A DNA stretch of 64,000 nt, from contig NC_134677.1 of NCBI RefSeq assembly GCF_024713945.1, positions 4,963,001 to 5,027,000 on the forward strand, in the 5' to 3' direction. Both the position numbers and the translations under genes were made by a program. Source of the stretch: Dermatophagoides farinae (taxonomy: Eukaryota > Arthropoda > Arachnida > Sarcoptiformes > Pyroglyphidae). The notes below the pieces were generated by a model. That model did not search any database and had not been told where the DNA came from. It saw only the letters and a program-made list of their open reading frames with translations. This document shows, piece by piece, positions 1-9,354 of the stretch (position 1 is the first letter of the stretch; every line of letters starts with the position of its first letter).

Positions 1-1705
1 TGGCCGTGAAGGATTGCTTGATACGGCGGTTAAAACGGCCGAAACTGGTTACATGCAACGGCGGTTAATTAAAGGCCTTGAAGATTTAGTTGTACATTAT
101 GACTACTCTGTACGTAATAGTGATGGCGAAATCATTCAATTTGATTATGGAGATGATTGTCTCGATCCGATCAATATCGAATCTGATGATATGTTTGCTG
201 ATTTTGGATATTATTGGAATCACATACTCAGCATCAATTCATATCCACAAGAACCAACACTAAATTGTAATCAGATTCGCTGCTCTGTGCGTGAAATTTT
301 AAAACGTAAAGAATTTAAGGATTCCATACTTTCATTTTATGAGGAAAAAATCCAGACATTTTTCAATGATCAAGTTATTAAACAATTGGAGAGGCTGGAA
401 ATTAAAGAACACTTATCTAATATTCAAAACGAGGGACACATTCGAATTTGCTCTGGTCATGTGGAATCATTCTTGCAACGAATTCGTCATAAATTGATGG
501 AATCAAAAATCGATCCAGGCACAGCGATTGGTGCCATATGTGCTCAATCGATTGGGGAACCGACAACGCAGATGACATTAAAAACGTTCCACTTTGCGGG
601 CGTTGCCTCTATGAACATCACTCAAGGTGTGCCTCGTATCACTGAGATTATAAATGCGACAAAAAATCCATCGACGCCGTTCATAAAAGCTCATCTAATT
701 GATCCAACATCGGTTGAGTTGGCTGAAACTGTCAAATTAAAAGTAGAAAATGTCTACTTGGATCAAATTTGTGAGAAAATCTATCAGACCTTTATTGATG
801 GGATATTATGCTATATACTTAAACTAAATCAATTGGTCTACAAACAGGTGAGTGATGATGATATGCTTTGCACTGTTGATCGGAAATAATTTGTTTATGT
901 TATTACAGTTACATTTAAATGAGAGCATGGTTGAAGAGGCGATCAACGCACAACTCAAGCCGGATATTTGCAAGATTATCTTTCCTTATGTAAAAATCTT
1001 TCCTAACGTTCGTCGTATGATCTATCTTCCTCGAATGTTCGAAGATGATCTGGCTAAAGTGTTTATATCTGGAAATCGACACGTACAACGTGCTACCATT
1101 CACGAAGACGGTGGCAAATATTACATAATGATCGAAGGAAATGGGTTTCTTCATGTTCTCGGGACTGATGGTGTCGATTCTCGGCTTACCAATTCGAATA
1201 ACATCCACGAGGTTGCTGCTGTGTTGGGCATTGAAGCTGCTCGTGCTACAATAATTAGTGAAATTAAAACGACAATGAAAGGACATGGTATTACGATCGA
1301 TGAACGGCATCTGATGCTATTGGCCGACACAATGACTGCTTCTGGCCATGTTGTTGGTATGACACGATCTGGCTTCTCAAAGGTGAAAAGTTCCACAATC
1401 AAAATGGCATCGGTAAGTGTTTAATGAATTTCGAATAATTAAGCTCGTTCTACTTTCTCTTTATTTTTACACAGTTTGAAAGAACTATTGATAACCTTTA
1501 TGAAGCATCTTACTATAATAATCGAGATTATCTTCTTGGTGCATCCGAATGCATTATTGTCGGTGCACCTACCAAAATGGGAACGGGATTTTTTGACATT
1601 GTACCTGATTTGCGATCATCTTCATTGTCATCAACCATCTCTAAAAGTATTGATTACAAACATCGAAAATCTAGAGTGGATTTATTTGATGGCATAGAGC
1701 TTTAA
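1..1705 (+). CDS. POLR3A: DNA-directed RNA polymerase III largest subunit RPC1, C-terminal part (5' end outside window)
   Basis: This is the C-terminal part of the catalytic subunit of nuclear RNA polymerase III, which transcribes tRNA and 5S rRNA genes. Coding exons are 1-847 (open at the window edge), 909-1412 and 1475-1705; both introns (61 and 62 bp) are phase 0 with GTGAGT and GTAAGT donors. The frame enters with GREGLLDTAVKTAETGYMQRR, and the segment around 520-660 (AQSIGEPTTQMTLKTFHFAG, then GVASMNI) is the trigger-loop region. FHFAGVASMNIT is characteristic of Pol III rather than Pol I or II. The last two exons hold the cleft/jaw-proximal C terminus, with GHGITIDERHLMLLAD and ASECIIVGAPTKMGTGFFD. 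A stop at 1703-1705 follows DGIEL. No disruption is visible. The family assignment is from remembered alignment. Confidence 0.96.
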
Positions 1706-1813
1706 AATAGAACCCCACATACTATGTGATAAGTCAATCCAAAACATTTTTTTGTATATACTGGTATTATTCGAGTAATTTTTTGCATTTCATTTTTAAT
1801 TAATTTTCTCATT

Positions 1814-1841
1814 AATAAAGAAAAATTATCCAAACAATAAA
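1814..1841 (+). promoter_or_regulatory. Polyadenylation signals for the RPC1 gene
   Basis: Two AATAAA hexamers (1814-1819 and 1836-1841) lie about 110-135 bp after the RPC1 stop codon. They are the first canonical signals downstream. Assignment is by position only. Confidence 0.45.
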
Positions 1842-2482
1842 ATTTAACTAGTTAATAAATCTTGTTTAACAATTAAAGTTTATTTCAGAATCAATCAATA
1901 TTTTTATGATCCTTTGTTTCTAATGAAGTAATAAATTTTTTTATTTTGTTTCGTTTTCGAACATTATCAATATTCATGAATCTGTTCGAAAATATTACAT
2001 TCCAAGAATTTTTTTTATTTTGAAATAAAAATCATTTTTTTTATTATGACAGCATCATAATTTGAAATTTAAATGGACAGATAGACATAAAAACATTTCT
2101 AAAACTTCCAATTTTGTTCAATAATTTATCAATGAGATCGAATCGAATGAACATTTGAGAAGCTAACCAATACAAAAATAGCCTTGTCTAAAAAAAATTT
2201 CACCTCATATTTTTTCGGTCAATGATCATTTATTGATTGGGATCTCATTCTTGTATATGATTCATCTAACATTCAAAATATTCATTATTCTTTTTATTCT
2301 TTCTTGAATAATTATATTAAGAAACTTTGTCTTGAATATAAAAACACAACGAAAACCCACGGTCGTTGCTGAAAACTTGGAAAATTTATGATCATGAAGA
2401 AATTCGGCCATCAAATACACATTCATATCGATCTAAATCATGACTAAACTTTAAATTAACTCAAAATTTTATTGTGATTTGA

Positions 2483-2488
2483 TTTATT
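2483..2488 (-). promoter_or_regulatory. Polyadenylation signal of the group 7 allergen-like gene
   Basis: AATAAA on the minus strand about 40 bp beyond the stop codon; a second hexamer lies at 2468-2473. Assignment is by position and sequence only. Confidence 0.5.
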
Positions 2489-2524
2489 AGAATTAGTGTA
2501 AAAAATATTCGTGAAATCATTAGT

Positions 2525-3234
2525 TTAAAGATGAATGTATTTCAATTCATTCTCTAAAATTGGACGAACTGTTTCATCGACAGCATCGATAATCTGTGCA
2601 TTGAACAATTTAACAACTCCACTGGTAATAATGTCGATGATATCCTCAATGAATTTGATGTGTTCTGCATCTTTCAATCGGAGATGAATTTTAGAGATTT
2701 CATTGATATAAAACGAGTCGAGAGTGATATTTGTGCCAACTTTTAAACCAATATCAAAGTTCATGCTTTCGATATGTGCGACAATTGGAATTGCCGGAAT
2801 CGACGGGAACGAAGCTATATGGCCAGAAATATCAGCATCTAATACTACTTCTTTAGTAGTGACCAATTCGATGTTGACATTGATAGATCCATCTTTGCTT
2901 TCGATCTTACAATTGCCCATTCGTTTTAACGTATCAAAACCTTGAATAACACCTTTGGAAATTTTAAGATGACCACTGATTGGGATTATTCCGATATTTT
3001 CAGTAATATCTTGTTCATAATCTTTGTGAAGTTTCATTGGATTTAAAAGTTCCGATTTGAGGAGACCACCCAACATCTGATCAGCGAGATTGTTCATGGC
3101 ATCTTGCTTTTTATCAGCTTGAATTTTAAGTCAAAAATCATTCAATTGCATATTCTAAATTATTTATTATTTTACTTACCTAAAACTGTTCCAGCGACCA
3201 AGCAAAACAAAGCACAAGCATAGACAGATTTCAT
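2525..3234 (-). CDS. Group 7 mite allergen-like secreted protein (Der p 7 / BPI-like fold family)
   Basis: Two exons on the minus strand: exon 1 at 3180-3234 and exon 2 at 2525-3117, joined across a 62-bp intron (donor GTAAGT, acceptor TTCAAG, phase 1). The product is 215 residues, the length I recall for Der p 7. Residues 1-19 (MKSVYACALFCLVAGTVLA) form a clean signal peptide, so it is secreted. The block NIGIIPISGHLKISKGVIQG, followed by LKRMGNCKIESKDG, matches the conserved core of group 7 allergens in order and spacing. The family has a super-roll fold related to LPS-binding/BPI and juvenile-hormone-binding proteins and is thought to bind a lipid; its exact ligand is uncertain. Overall similarity to Der p 7 looks moderate, so this is probably a paralogue or an orthologue from another genus. 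It is convergent with RPC1. Confidence 0.85.
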
Positions 3235-5356
3235 TTTTTATTGTTTCATATAGTGTTCAATTTTTTCAATCAAATTCATTAACTCGTGGCTTAAGAGATG
3301 AAAAAATTTTTCTACTTTTATATAATCCTCTGGAGGTAAAAATCACTCTTGTGATTAAAAAAATCGATTTCACTCTTCCACATGATTATCTCAACTGATC
3401 AAAAGGACTCATCCTTGAAAATGCATTTGGTAATCTATCTCTTCTAATTTTCTATATCTTATAAATCGATTGGAAATTTTTTAGATAACATCTCCGATAG
3501 TTCCAAACCTCTTTGATAATTGATAAGATTGAAAATTTCTACTTGAGAAGATCAGTCATCAGATCATCATAATAGATCAGATATCCAAAAGTTTTTTGTG
3601 CTTGAATTTCAAGGATTTTTTATTTGTCTTTTTCAATTACCGTAATTACGCACCTATAGTACGCGATCACCGTAACGCATAGGTACTATACACAGAGCGG
3701 ATTATACAGAGGTTCTTTCTACATTTTTGTAAATTTTCAACTATGAAGTTGACATACTGCATTCAGTGCGGCCTATAGGCGCGAAATTACGGTACATTGT
3801 TTGACCAGTACAAATTCTCTCAAGTACACTTTGCATTTGTCAATCTAATACACGTAATTCCAGCTTCAATCTTTTCCTATTTGATAATTGGTTTATTTCA
3901 ACATAATAAAGATGACTAAAATTGGCTTGTTTGATTAATTTTTGATTTTTTATTGGGTTTTTTCGGGAACCCATTCAAATATATAGCGTTTTAGAAATTA
4001 CTTTTCAACGGATTCAGCAAAAAAAAAATTGTCGGAACTCTAATGTTTTCTTGTCTTACGCATTTCTCACCTTTTCAGTGCATATCATTTAAATTCTTGC
4101 ACACTCATTCTTTATGATTTACTCACCTACATGGCGAGTATACAAAATTCGTGTTTTTTTTACTGTACATTAATGTTTTTATTTCTTTTCATCCAATGTT
4201 TGTATTTAGCACCTTCTTTGATTCAGCGATTTGGTAATATATTCAATTGATTGGAATCTATAACGAACCAAAGAAACAAGATTTAATTTTTTCTGTTTTT
4301 TTTTTGTTGATTGTCAATATGCAATTCTATGTAAACGCATAATGTACATTTTGTTTATTCTTAATTGTTGTCTTATCACCGTTTGTAATCAATCCAATTT
4401 CAATATTTACTTGTCATATTTTTTGGATTTAATAGTTGTATGTGAACAATGAAATCGATAGTATTTTCCAATAAGCTTGAAATTATGTAAAAATTTTCTA
4501 TGTATCATCATCATGAAATAATGCTTATCACCTTTTGTTTACCGAATCCTATCCTAATGACGATGTATAGCTGGGTATTGTAATGAGAGATGTTTATAAT
4601 ATACATGTGTGAATACCATATAATGATAATGATGTTGATGGCAATCATAATCCACATTGTAAATTTCACACCTTTTCTTATTTTTTTTTTTTTTTTTTTA
4701 GTATGTTTAAGCCATTTAGGGTTGCAAATTTTTTTCGGGGTTTTTTCTCGGTTCATTTTATTTTTCATTGATCTTTCTGTTTGGTGAAAACTGAATTAAA
4801 ATTCATCATTGTTGATAATAACATCGAGAAAACTATGACAATGACGAATACAGCATATTGATATTGTTTATAGAATGACGTTGACCATCATTCTATTGAA
4901 GACGAATCTAAATTTGTTAGCATTATTATTATTATTATTATTGTCGTCGAATGTTTTTGTTGTTGTTTTTTCATCATTTCATTCAAATTACTTTTTTCAA
5001 TTATGGCATTTAGTGATGGTGAAATTACATTTATACATGTATAAAAAGACTAGTAACCTATCGTGAATATATTTAATCATTGTGACCGTCGTAGTTGACT
5101 ATCGATGTCGATGGTCGGACAATAATTCCTTAATACACCAATTCATTTATTTAATATATACATTTGTTATCATCTCAAGTCATGTGCAAAATCCGCCATA
5201 AATCTATTATTGTATGACACAAGATGCTGAACACAGAAAACCAGGAAATTCAATGTTTATAACAACGACTATTTAAATAGTTTTTTTCAAAGTTAACATC
5301 AACGTTGATTTGAAATTTAAAAATATTCACTTTATATTTGGAATTGCTATTACAAT
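3235..5356. other. Intergenic region with one miniature inverted-repeat element
   Basis: The stretch holds a TA-flanked inverted-repeat element at 3638-3794, long T tracts and a short TTA repeat near 4922-4941. Small open frames near 4511-5066 are homopolymer-rich and overlap one another on both strands, so they are not called as genes. The divergent promoters of the flanking genes should lie at its two ends. Confidence 0.5.
3638..3794. mobile_element. TA-flanked MITE-like element with ~22-bp terminal inverted repeats
   Basis: The left end reads TACCGTAATTACGCACCTAT, and the reverse complement of the right end reads TACCGTAATTTCGCGCCTAT. The arms agree at about 18 of 20 positions, and TA sits at each boundary as expected of a Tc1/mariner-type target duplication. 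The 157-bp element has no coding capacity and is markedly richer in CG dinucleotides than its surroundings. The superfamily assignment is an inference from the TA flank. Confidence 0.7.
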
Positions 5357-6346
5357 ATGAAAATGAATTCTCGAAATCTTCATAACATAATTATCTACAT
5401 GATGATCATCTTGTTTTCTTGTTCTTTTAAAAAATCACTACAGCTTGGAATATTCGACATGTTCGAACTCTATGATGGAGTTCAGTGTTCAATAGAGATT
5501 GTACAATTATTTCTTGTTAATTACAATCAACCTATCTGTTGTATTTATTGGAAAGTGAAAAATTTTTTTGAAAAACAAGCCATCTCAAAATGTGATACAC
5601 CCGAAAATGTTCAAAAATTATTATCCGGTGAAGTGATCAAAGATTACGTAGATTTTTCTCAATTAAATTGTTCACGTTATCCTGAAGATTCTCCAGATTG
5701 TGATCGTCTTTGGTCAATCGTTTTAACGGTCCTAATTGGACAGATAGTATTATTTTTCCTATTCTTTTTGGCAACCATTTTTTTAACCTGTTGGTTATGC
5801 CGTTTACGAAGATATCGTCAAAATGAAAAATTGATGAAAGCAAAATTAATGATGAACGATATGGAAACAAGTTCATTGACAATTAGTGATCAATTTGAAG
5901 ATTCTGATTCAGAAATGACGGCAAATCATTCATCAATGCGATATCTAATAGACAGTATTAATCGTAATATTATTACAATTAATGATTATAATCCAATCAA
6001 ACAACAATATGATAGCGATACGGACGATCGAATAATCATTGCAAACAAGACAATGACAGTGAATATGGCTAATAATTTATTCATTGATGAAAATGACGAT
6101 GATAAAAAAATTAAGGAAGAAAAAAATATTGAAAATTATCAGACAATCACAGCTGCAGCAAACATTCAAGGAAATGCTTTTATGCCATTCGTATTGAATT
6201 CACCATCGCCAGTATACCATTCAACATCGAATGATAATGATATTTATAATAAAGTAAACGATCAAATTAAAAATGATATGGATGATTTTGATGATCCGGC
6301 AGCAAAAACAAATAAACAATTCGATTCAATGGAGGATTTCGTTTGA
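5357..6346 (+). CDS. Unrecognised type I single-pass membrane protein with acidic cytoplasmic tail
   Basis: An intronless frame of 329 residues. I do not recognise the family. Residues about 9-24 form a hydrophobic signal-peptide-like stretch. A short extracellular part (about 30-117) carries six cysteines (44, 61, 62, 79, 105, 115). Residues 119-146 are one strong transmembrane helix, followed by a basic stop-transfer cluster (CRLRRYRQNEK). The remaining ~175 residues are hydrophilic, rich in Asp, Asn and Ser, and look disordered; they end in DSMEDFV, which might be a PDZ-type tail. The layout suggests a small cell-surface receptor or adaptor. The length, single ATG near the start and good codon structure argue that it is real, but a spliced 5' exon cannot be excluded. 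Confidence 0.72.
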   Translation: MKMNSRNLHNIIIYMMIILFSCSFKKSLQLGIFDMFELYDGVQCSIEIVQLFLVNYNQPICCIYWKVKNFFEKQAISKCDTPENVQKLLSGEVIKDYVDFSQLNCSRYPEDSPDCDRLWSIVLTVLIGQIVLFFLFFLATIFLTCWLCRLRRYRQNEKLMKAKLMMNDMETSSLTISDQFEDSDSEMTANHSSMRYLIDSINRNIITINDYNPIKQQYDSDTDDRIIIANKTMTVNMANNLFIDENDDDKKIKEEKNIENYQTITAAANIQGNAFMPFVLNSPSPVYHSTSNDNDIYNKVNDQIKNDMDDFDDPAAKTNKQFDSMEDFV

Positions 6347-6439
6347 AATTTTTCATTTAATTATATACAAATACTCATCATTGACAATTGACATTTACAG
6401 ATTTGAATGCTAAAAGCATCATCATTTTGTCTTCCGTTA

Positions 6440-6445
6440 AATAAA
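6440..6445 (+). promoter_or_regulatory. Polyadenylation signal for the membrane-protein gene
   Basis: AATAAA about 95 bp downstream of the stop codon of the intronless membrane-protein gene. Confidence 0.45.
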
Positions 6446-7551
6446 TTTTTTTCTTTATTGATCTGTGTTCCATTGAATTTATAAACTAATTTTGCCATGA
6501 TAAAGTACTAATTATTAAATATTTTATTATAAAAAATTTCAATGTCCCAATCTGTAATTGTAATAATTCTCATCACCAAAATGATGATGGATAAAACTTT
6601 CTTTTTTGCAGAACGATTGATGTGAATAAAAGTATTAAAAATTATTTATCAACGAGAATTTAATTCCATCATATTTGTATTGTATGCAATCAACAGCAAA
6701 TGTTTAATTGTTATTGTGGGTTTTTTTTCAAATTCTTAACGAAAGTATTATAATATTACTGGCTTGCTGTGGCAATTAACTAGATAAATTTAAATTGGTA
6801 AAATTTCCAAGAAATAGTTGAGGAAATTTATGGTCAAATCATAAAGTAAATTGAAATAAAATATCATCATTACTTTTTTGGCAATATTTATATATTCAAA
6901 ATAAATGATGTTGATTGCACACATTGCATTTAAAGCATTCATCATTTTGTTCAATATAATATGTAAAATCAAATGAAGGCCATTTAAAAACAAAATCAAA
7001 AAAAAGGATTTCCTCCTGGCATATTCCATATCTTTGAAGGACGATTGTACCAATATTGAAAATCGATTCTATAAAAAAAAGAATCAGATGAAATAATGTA
7101 GAGAAAACTTTAAACAGGATAAAAATTAATGTCAAAATATATGCCATGATCACTATGTTCTTGTGAATTTAGTTTAAAATAAAAATTATTGAATTGAAAA
7201 AAATTTTCAATAAAATCGTACATGTACTGATTTGATGGTGTAACTAGATTCTTATATCATCTCATATAATCAGCGTGCACGAAATCAATTAATTTCTGTT
7301 TTGTTTTCATTACATTTCACAAAATGTTATAATATCATGTAAATTAAAATCATCTTTATATTGTTCATGTAGTTGAAAACGATATTTTCATGATCAAGGT
7401 CGTTATCATCGGTGTAGTCGTCGAACGCCATAACAGATAATCATCGGATAAATTGAATTTATTTTAACAAAACAATCATATATGAAAGGATTTTAGCTGA
7501 ATTATTTAATCAAAATTTTCGGCAACGTATTGTCTTCTTTTTTTTGTATTT

Positions 7552-7607
7552 ATTGTAACTTGTGGATGGCTTTGCAATTAGTTTGCAATGTATCCACAAG
7601 TTACAAT
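7552..7607. repeat. Perfect 16-bp inverted repeat with 24-nt loop
   Basis: Left arm ATTGTAACTTGTGGAT (7552-7567) and right arm ATCCACAAGTTACAAT (7592-7607) are exact reverse complements. The 24-nt loop contains TTTGCAA twice in direct orientation. The arms do not extend, and no target duplication is obvious. It could be a hairpin RNA, a tiny element remnant or a bidirectional protein site. Confidence 0.75.
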
Positions 7608-7762
7608 GACAACTACAATATTTTCGCCAGGTCAGCTGCTTATTGTGATGATCATTTTGATTTTATACTCTTTTAATAAAAATTTACTGTGAATTTTGTT
7701 TTTTAAAACAAACCTGGTAAATGAAAAGTTTTATGGGGTGGATTGACAGTAGTGAGTGGAGC

Positions 7763-8539
7763 CTAGACAAATGTTGCATATGAATTTGGTTGTATGTACG
7801 GTTCGTATGAAAATGTTGATTTCGACAGATAAGATGTTTTTGGTTGTAATTGATAATGATAGTATCTTTGTGGAAAATTTCCGGTGGTTTGTTCTATAAA
7901 ATAAATACTGCCTCCTAGGAATGACGTGGTTGGCTGATGACCATATCCTTGTCCGCCCGTCAATTTTTGTAGAAATGATACCCGATCACCATTTGAAGCG
8001 TGGTATTGATGTAATTCAGGTGATTGATTCTTAAGAAAGTTGGTAACCGGTTGAGGATCATGTACCGAATTAGGATCAGTCGCTTTATTGATTAATAATT
8101 CAATGATATCATTATTATAAGGAATTGAATTCGAAGATTTGGCATTGGAATGGCTATTCGAAGCCAAAGCGGCATAATCATTTATAGCAGTTTTAGGTCT
8201 TTTTTTCGAGTTTTTTATCCGCGGTGAATTTGGACTATCTTTTTCGACCAAAAGTTGTGTAATCGGAGCAATTGCATTGATTTTTGTAACCGTGGTTTCC
8301 GGTATCATTCTTGGCTGCGATAATGTCGACATAAATGACAATGTTTGATTTGTCATTGTTTGTGTAGATGGCTTTAAAGAGGTTTGAAATAATAACTGAA
8401 TCGGAGACCTTTCCCTTGGCAAAATTGTTATGGTTAACGATGGAGATGCCATTTCATTTACCAATGTAATCTGTGGTTGTAAATGCAAAGGCATGTATTG
8501 GCCAACAACAATTGTAATTATACATGTTGTTGATATCAT
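7763..8539 (-). CDS. Unrecognised secreted Ser/Thr/Gln-rich protein
   Basis: A minus-strand frame of 258 residues counted from the ATG at 8537-8539. I chose this start because the first codons of the open frame upstream are TTG and the frame is closed by TAG a few codons earlier. The first ~14 residues (MISTTCIITIVVGQ) resemble a short signal peptide. The body is rich in Ser, Thr, Gln, Pro and Asn with no cysteine cluster. The C-terminal third has Tyr- and Gly-containing motifs (GGQGYGHQP, QRYYHYQLQ, YEPYIQPNS) reminiscent of cuticle or other extracellular-matrix proteins. An AG acceptor just upstream and a GTGAAT about 65 bp further allow a 5'-UTR intron. Function is unknown. Confidence 0.6.
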   Translation of the reverse strand: MISTTCIITIVVGQYMPLHLQPQITLVNEMASPSLTITILPRERSPIQLLFQTSLKPSTQTMTNQTLSFMSTLSQPRMIPETTVTKINAIAPITQLLVEKDSPNSPRIKNSKKRPKTAINDYAALASNSHSNAKSSNSIPYNNDIIELLINKATDPNSVHDPQPVTNFLKNQSPELHQYHASNGDRVSFLQKLTGGQGYGHQPTTSFLGGSIYFIEQTTGNFPQRYYHYQLQPKTSYLSKSTFSYEPYIQPNSYATFV

Positions 8540-9354
8540 TAATAGCAACAATGACGACCGGATCTATTTCATTCATTCAAATCAATAGTGAAGAAAAAAA
8601 TCAATGATTATCACATAATTATTCATAGAAATTCACCTACATTCATTTCTCATTCAATTAAAAGCCCACAAATAAAGTTATGACAAAGAATTGGAAAAAA
8701 TATTTATGATTTTTTACATTTATATATGATCAGATAATTCAATGAACTAAACCATATTGCTGATGATGATGATATATACAGTAATGATGATGGCTATGAG
8801 CAAACGTACACACAACTTTCGATGGTGAACTTGTTTTTAATTTTCCTCTCATTACGACACCATGATCTTATCGACAATAAATCGTTTATCGTTATTCTTT
8901 TTTTGCTGTTTTTATTTTTTACTTCTATGTATTAAAAAGATTGTTTTCGATTGAAATAACATTCTTCAGAAAAGATTTTTTCATTTTCAACACAGTTGTA
9001 TTTGGATGAGTTGTCACGTAAGGAATAACGAATCAAAAACAACGTATGACCAGCATCGAGAAGAGAATATAAGATTTAAATTGAAGAAAAGAAGAAACAG
9101 AACAAATCGACATTTTCTTCGCATGTGTATTGAAGAATAGATTTTTATCAATTGAAAATTTAAAAAAAAATGAATGATATAAATTGAAATAAATTTTTAT
9201 CTGTTTTTATTAATTCATTTTCTTTTTACGTACGACAATTAGAACAACAACATTTATCTGACGATGATCGATTATCAAATGACATTGAATTTGATAATCT
9301 TGGTTAATATTGGCTGCAACATCGATTCTTTGGTTATTGAAATATTGATTCTGA
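8540..9354. other. Intergenic region downstream of the ABC transporter
   Basis: The spacer contains the promoter side of the secreted-protein gene and the 3' flank of the transporter. A minus-strand AATAAA at 9206-9211 lies about 145 bp beyond the transporter stop and is the likely poly(A) signal. No further gene was seen. Confidence 0.5.

Larger units (their letters stand above)
1706..2524. other. Intergenic space between two convergent genes
   Basis: This is A+T-rich sequence between the RPC1 stop and the stop of the opposite-strand allergen-like gene. Besides poly(A) hexamers for each gene, no open frame with codon structure, no RNA gene and no repeat longer than short homopolymers was seen. 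Confidence 0.6.
6347..7762. other. Intergenic region with a perfect long stem-loop
   Basis: A+T-rich spacer between a + strand gene and a - strand gene. It contains the inverted repeat at 7552-7607. Two overlapping minus-strand frames around 6790-7153 (83-87 codons, very hydrophobic) were examined and not accepted. Nothing else is recognised. Confidence 0.5.

Noticed and set aside
6790-7153. Two overlapping hydrophobic minus-strand frames of 83-87 codons
   Set aside because: Both are Phe/Leu/Ile-rich from T/A tracts, start at different Met codons in different frames, and neither joins to a plausible exon.
8567-8640. Possible coding first exon for the secreted Ser/Thr/Gln-rich protein
   Set aside because: A donor (GTGAAT) and acceptor (AATAG) about 65 bp apart exist, but every upstream ATG joins in a frame that stops within a few dozen codons. 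I keep the ATG at 8537-8539 and treat the intron as possible 5'-UTR only.
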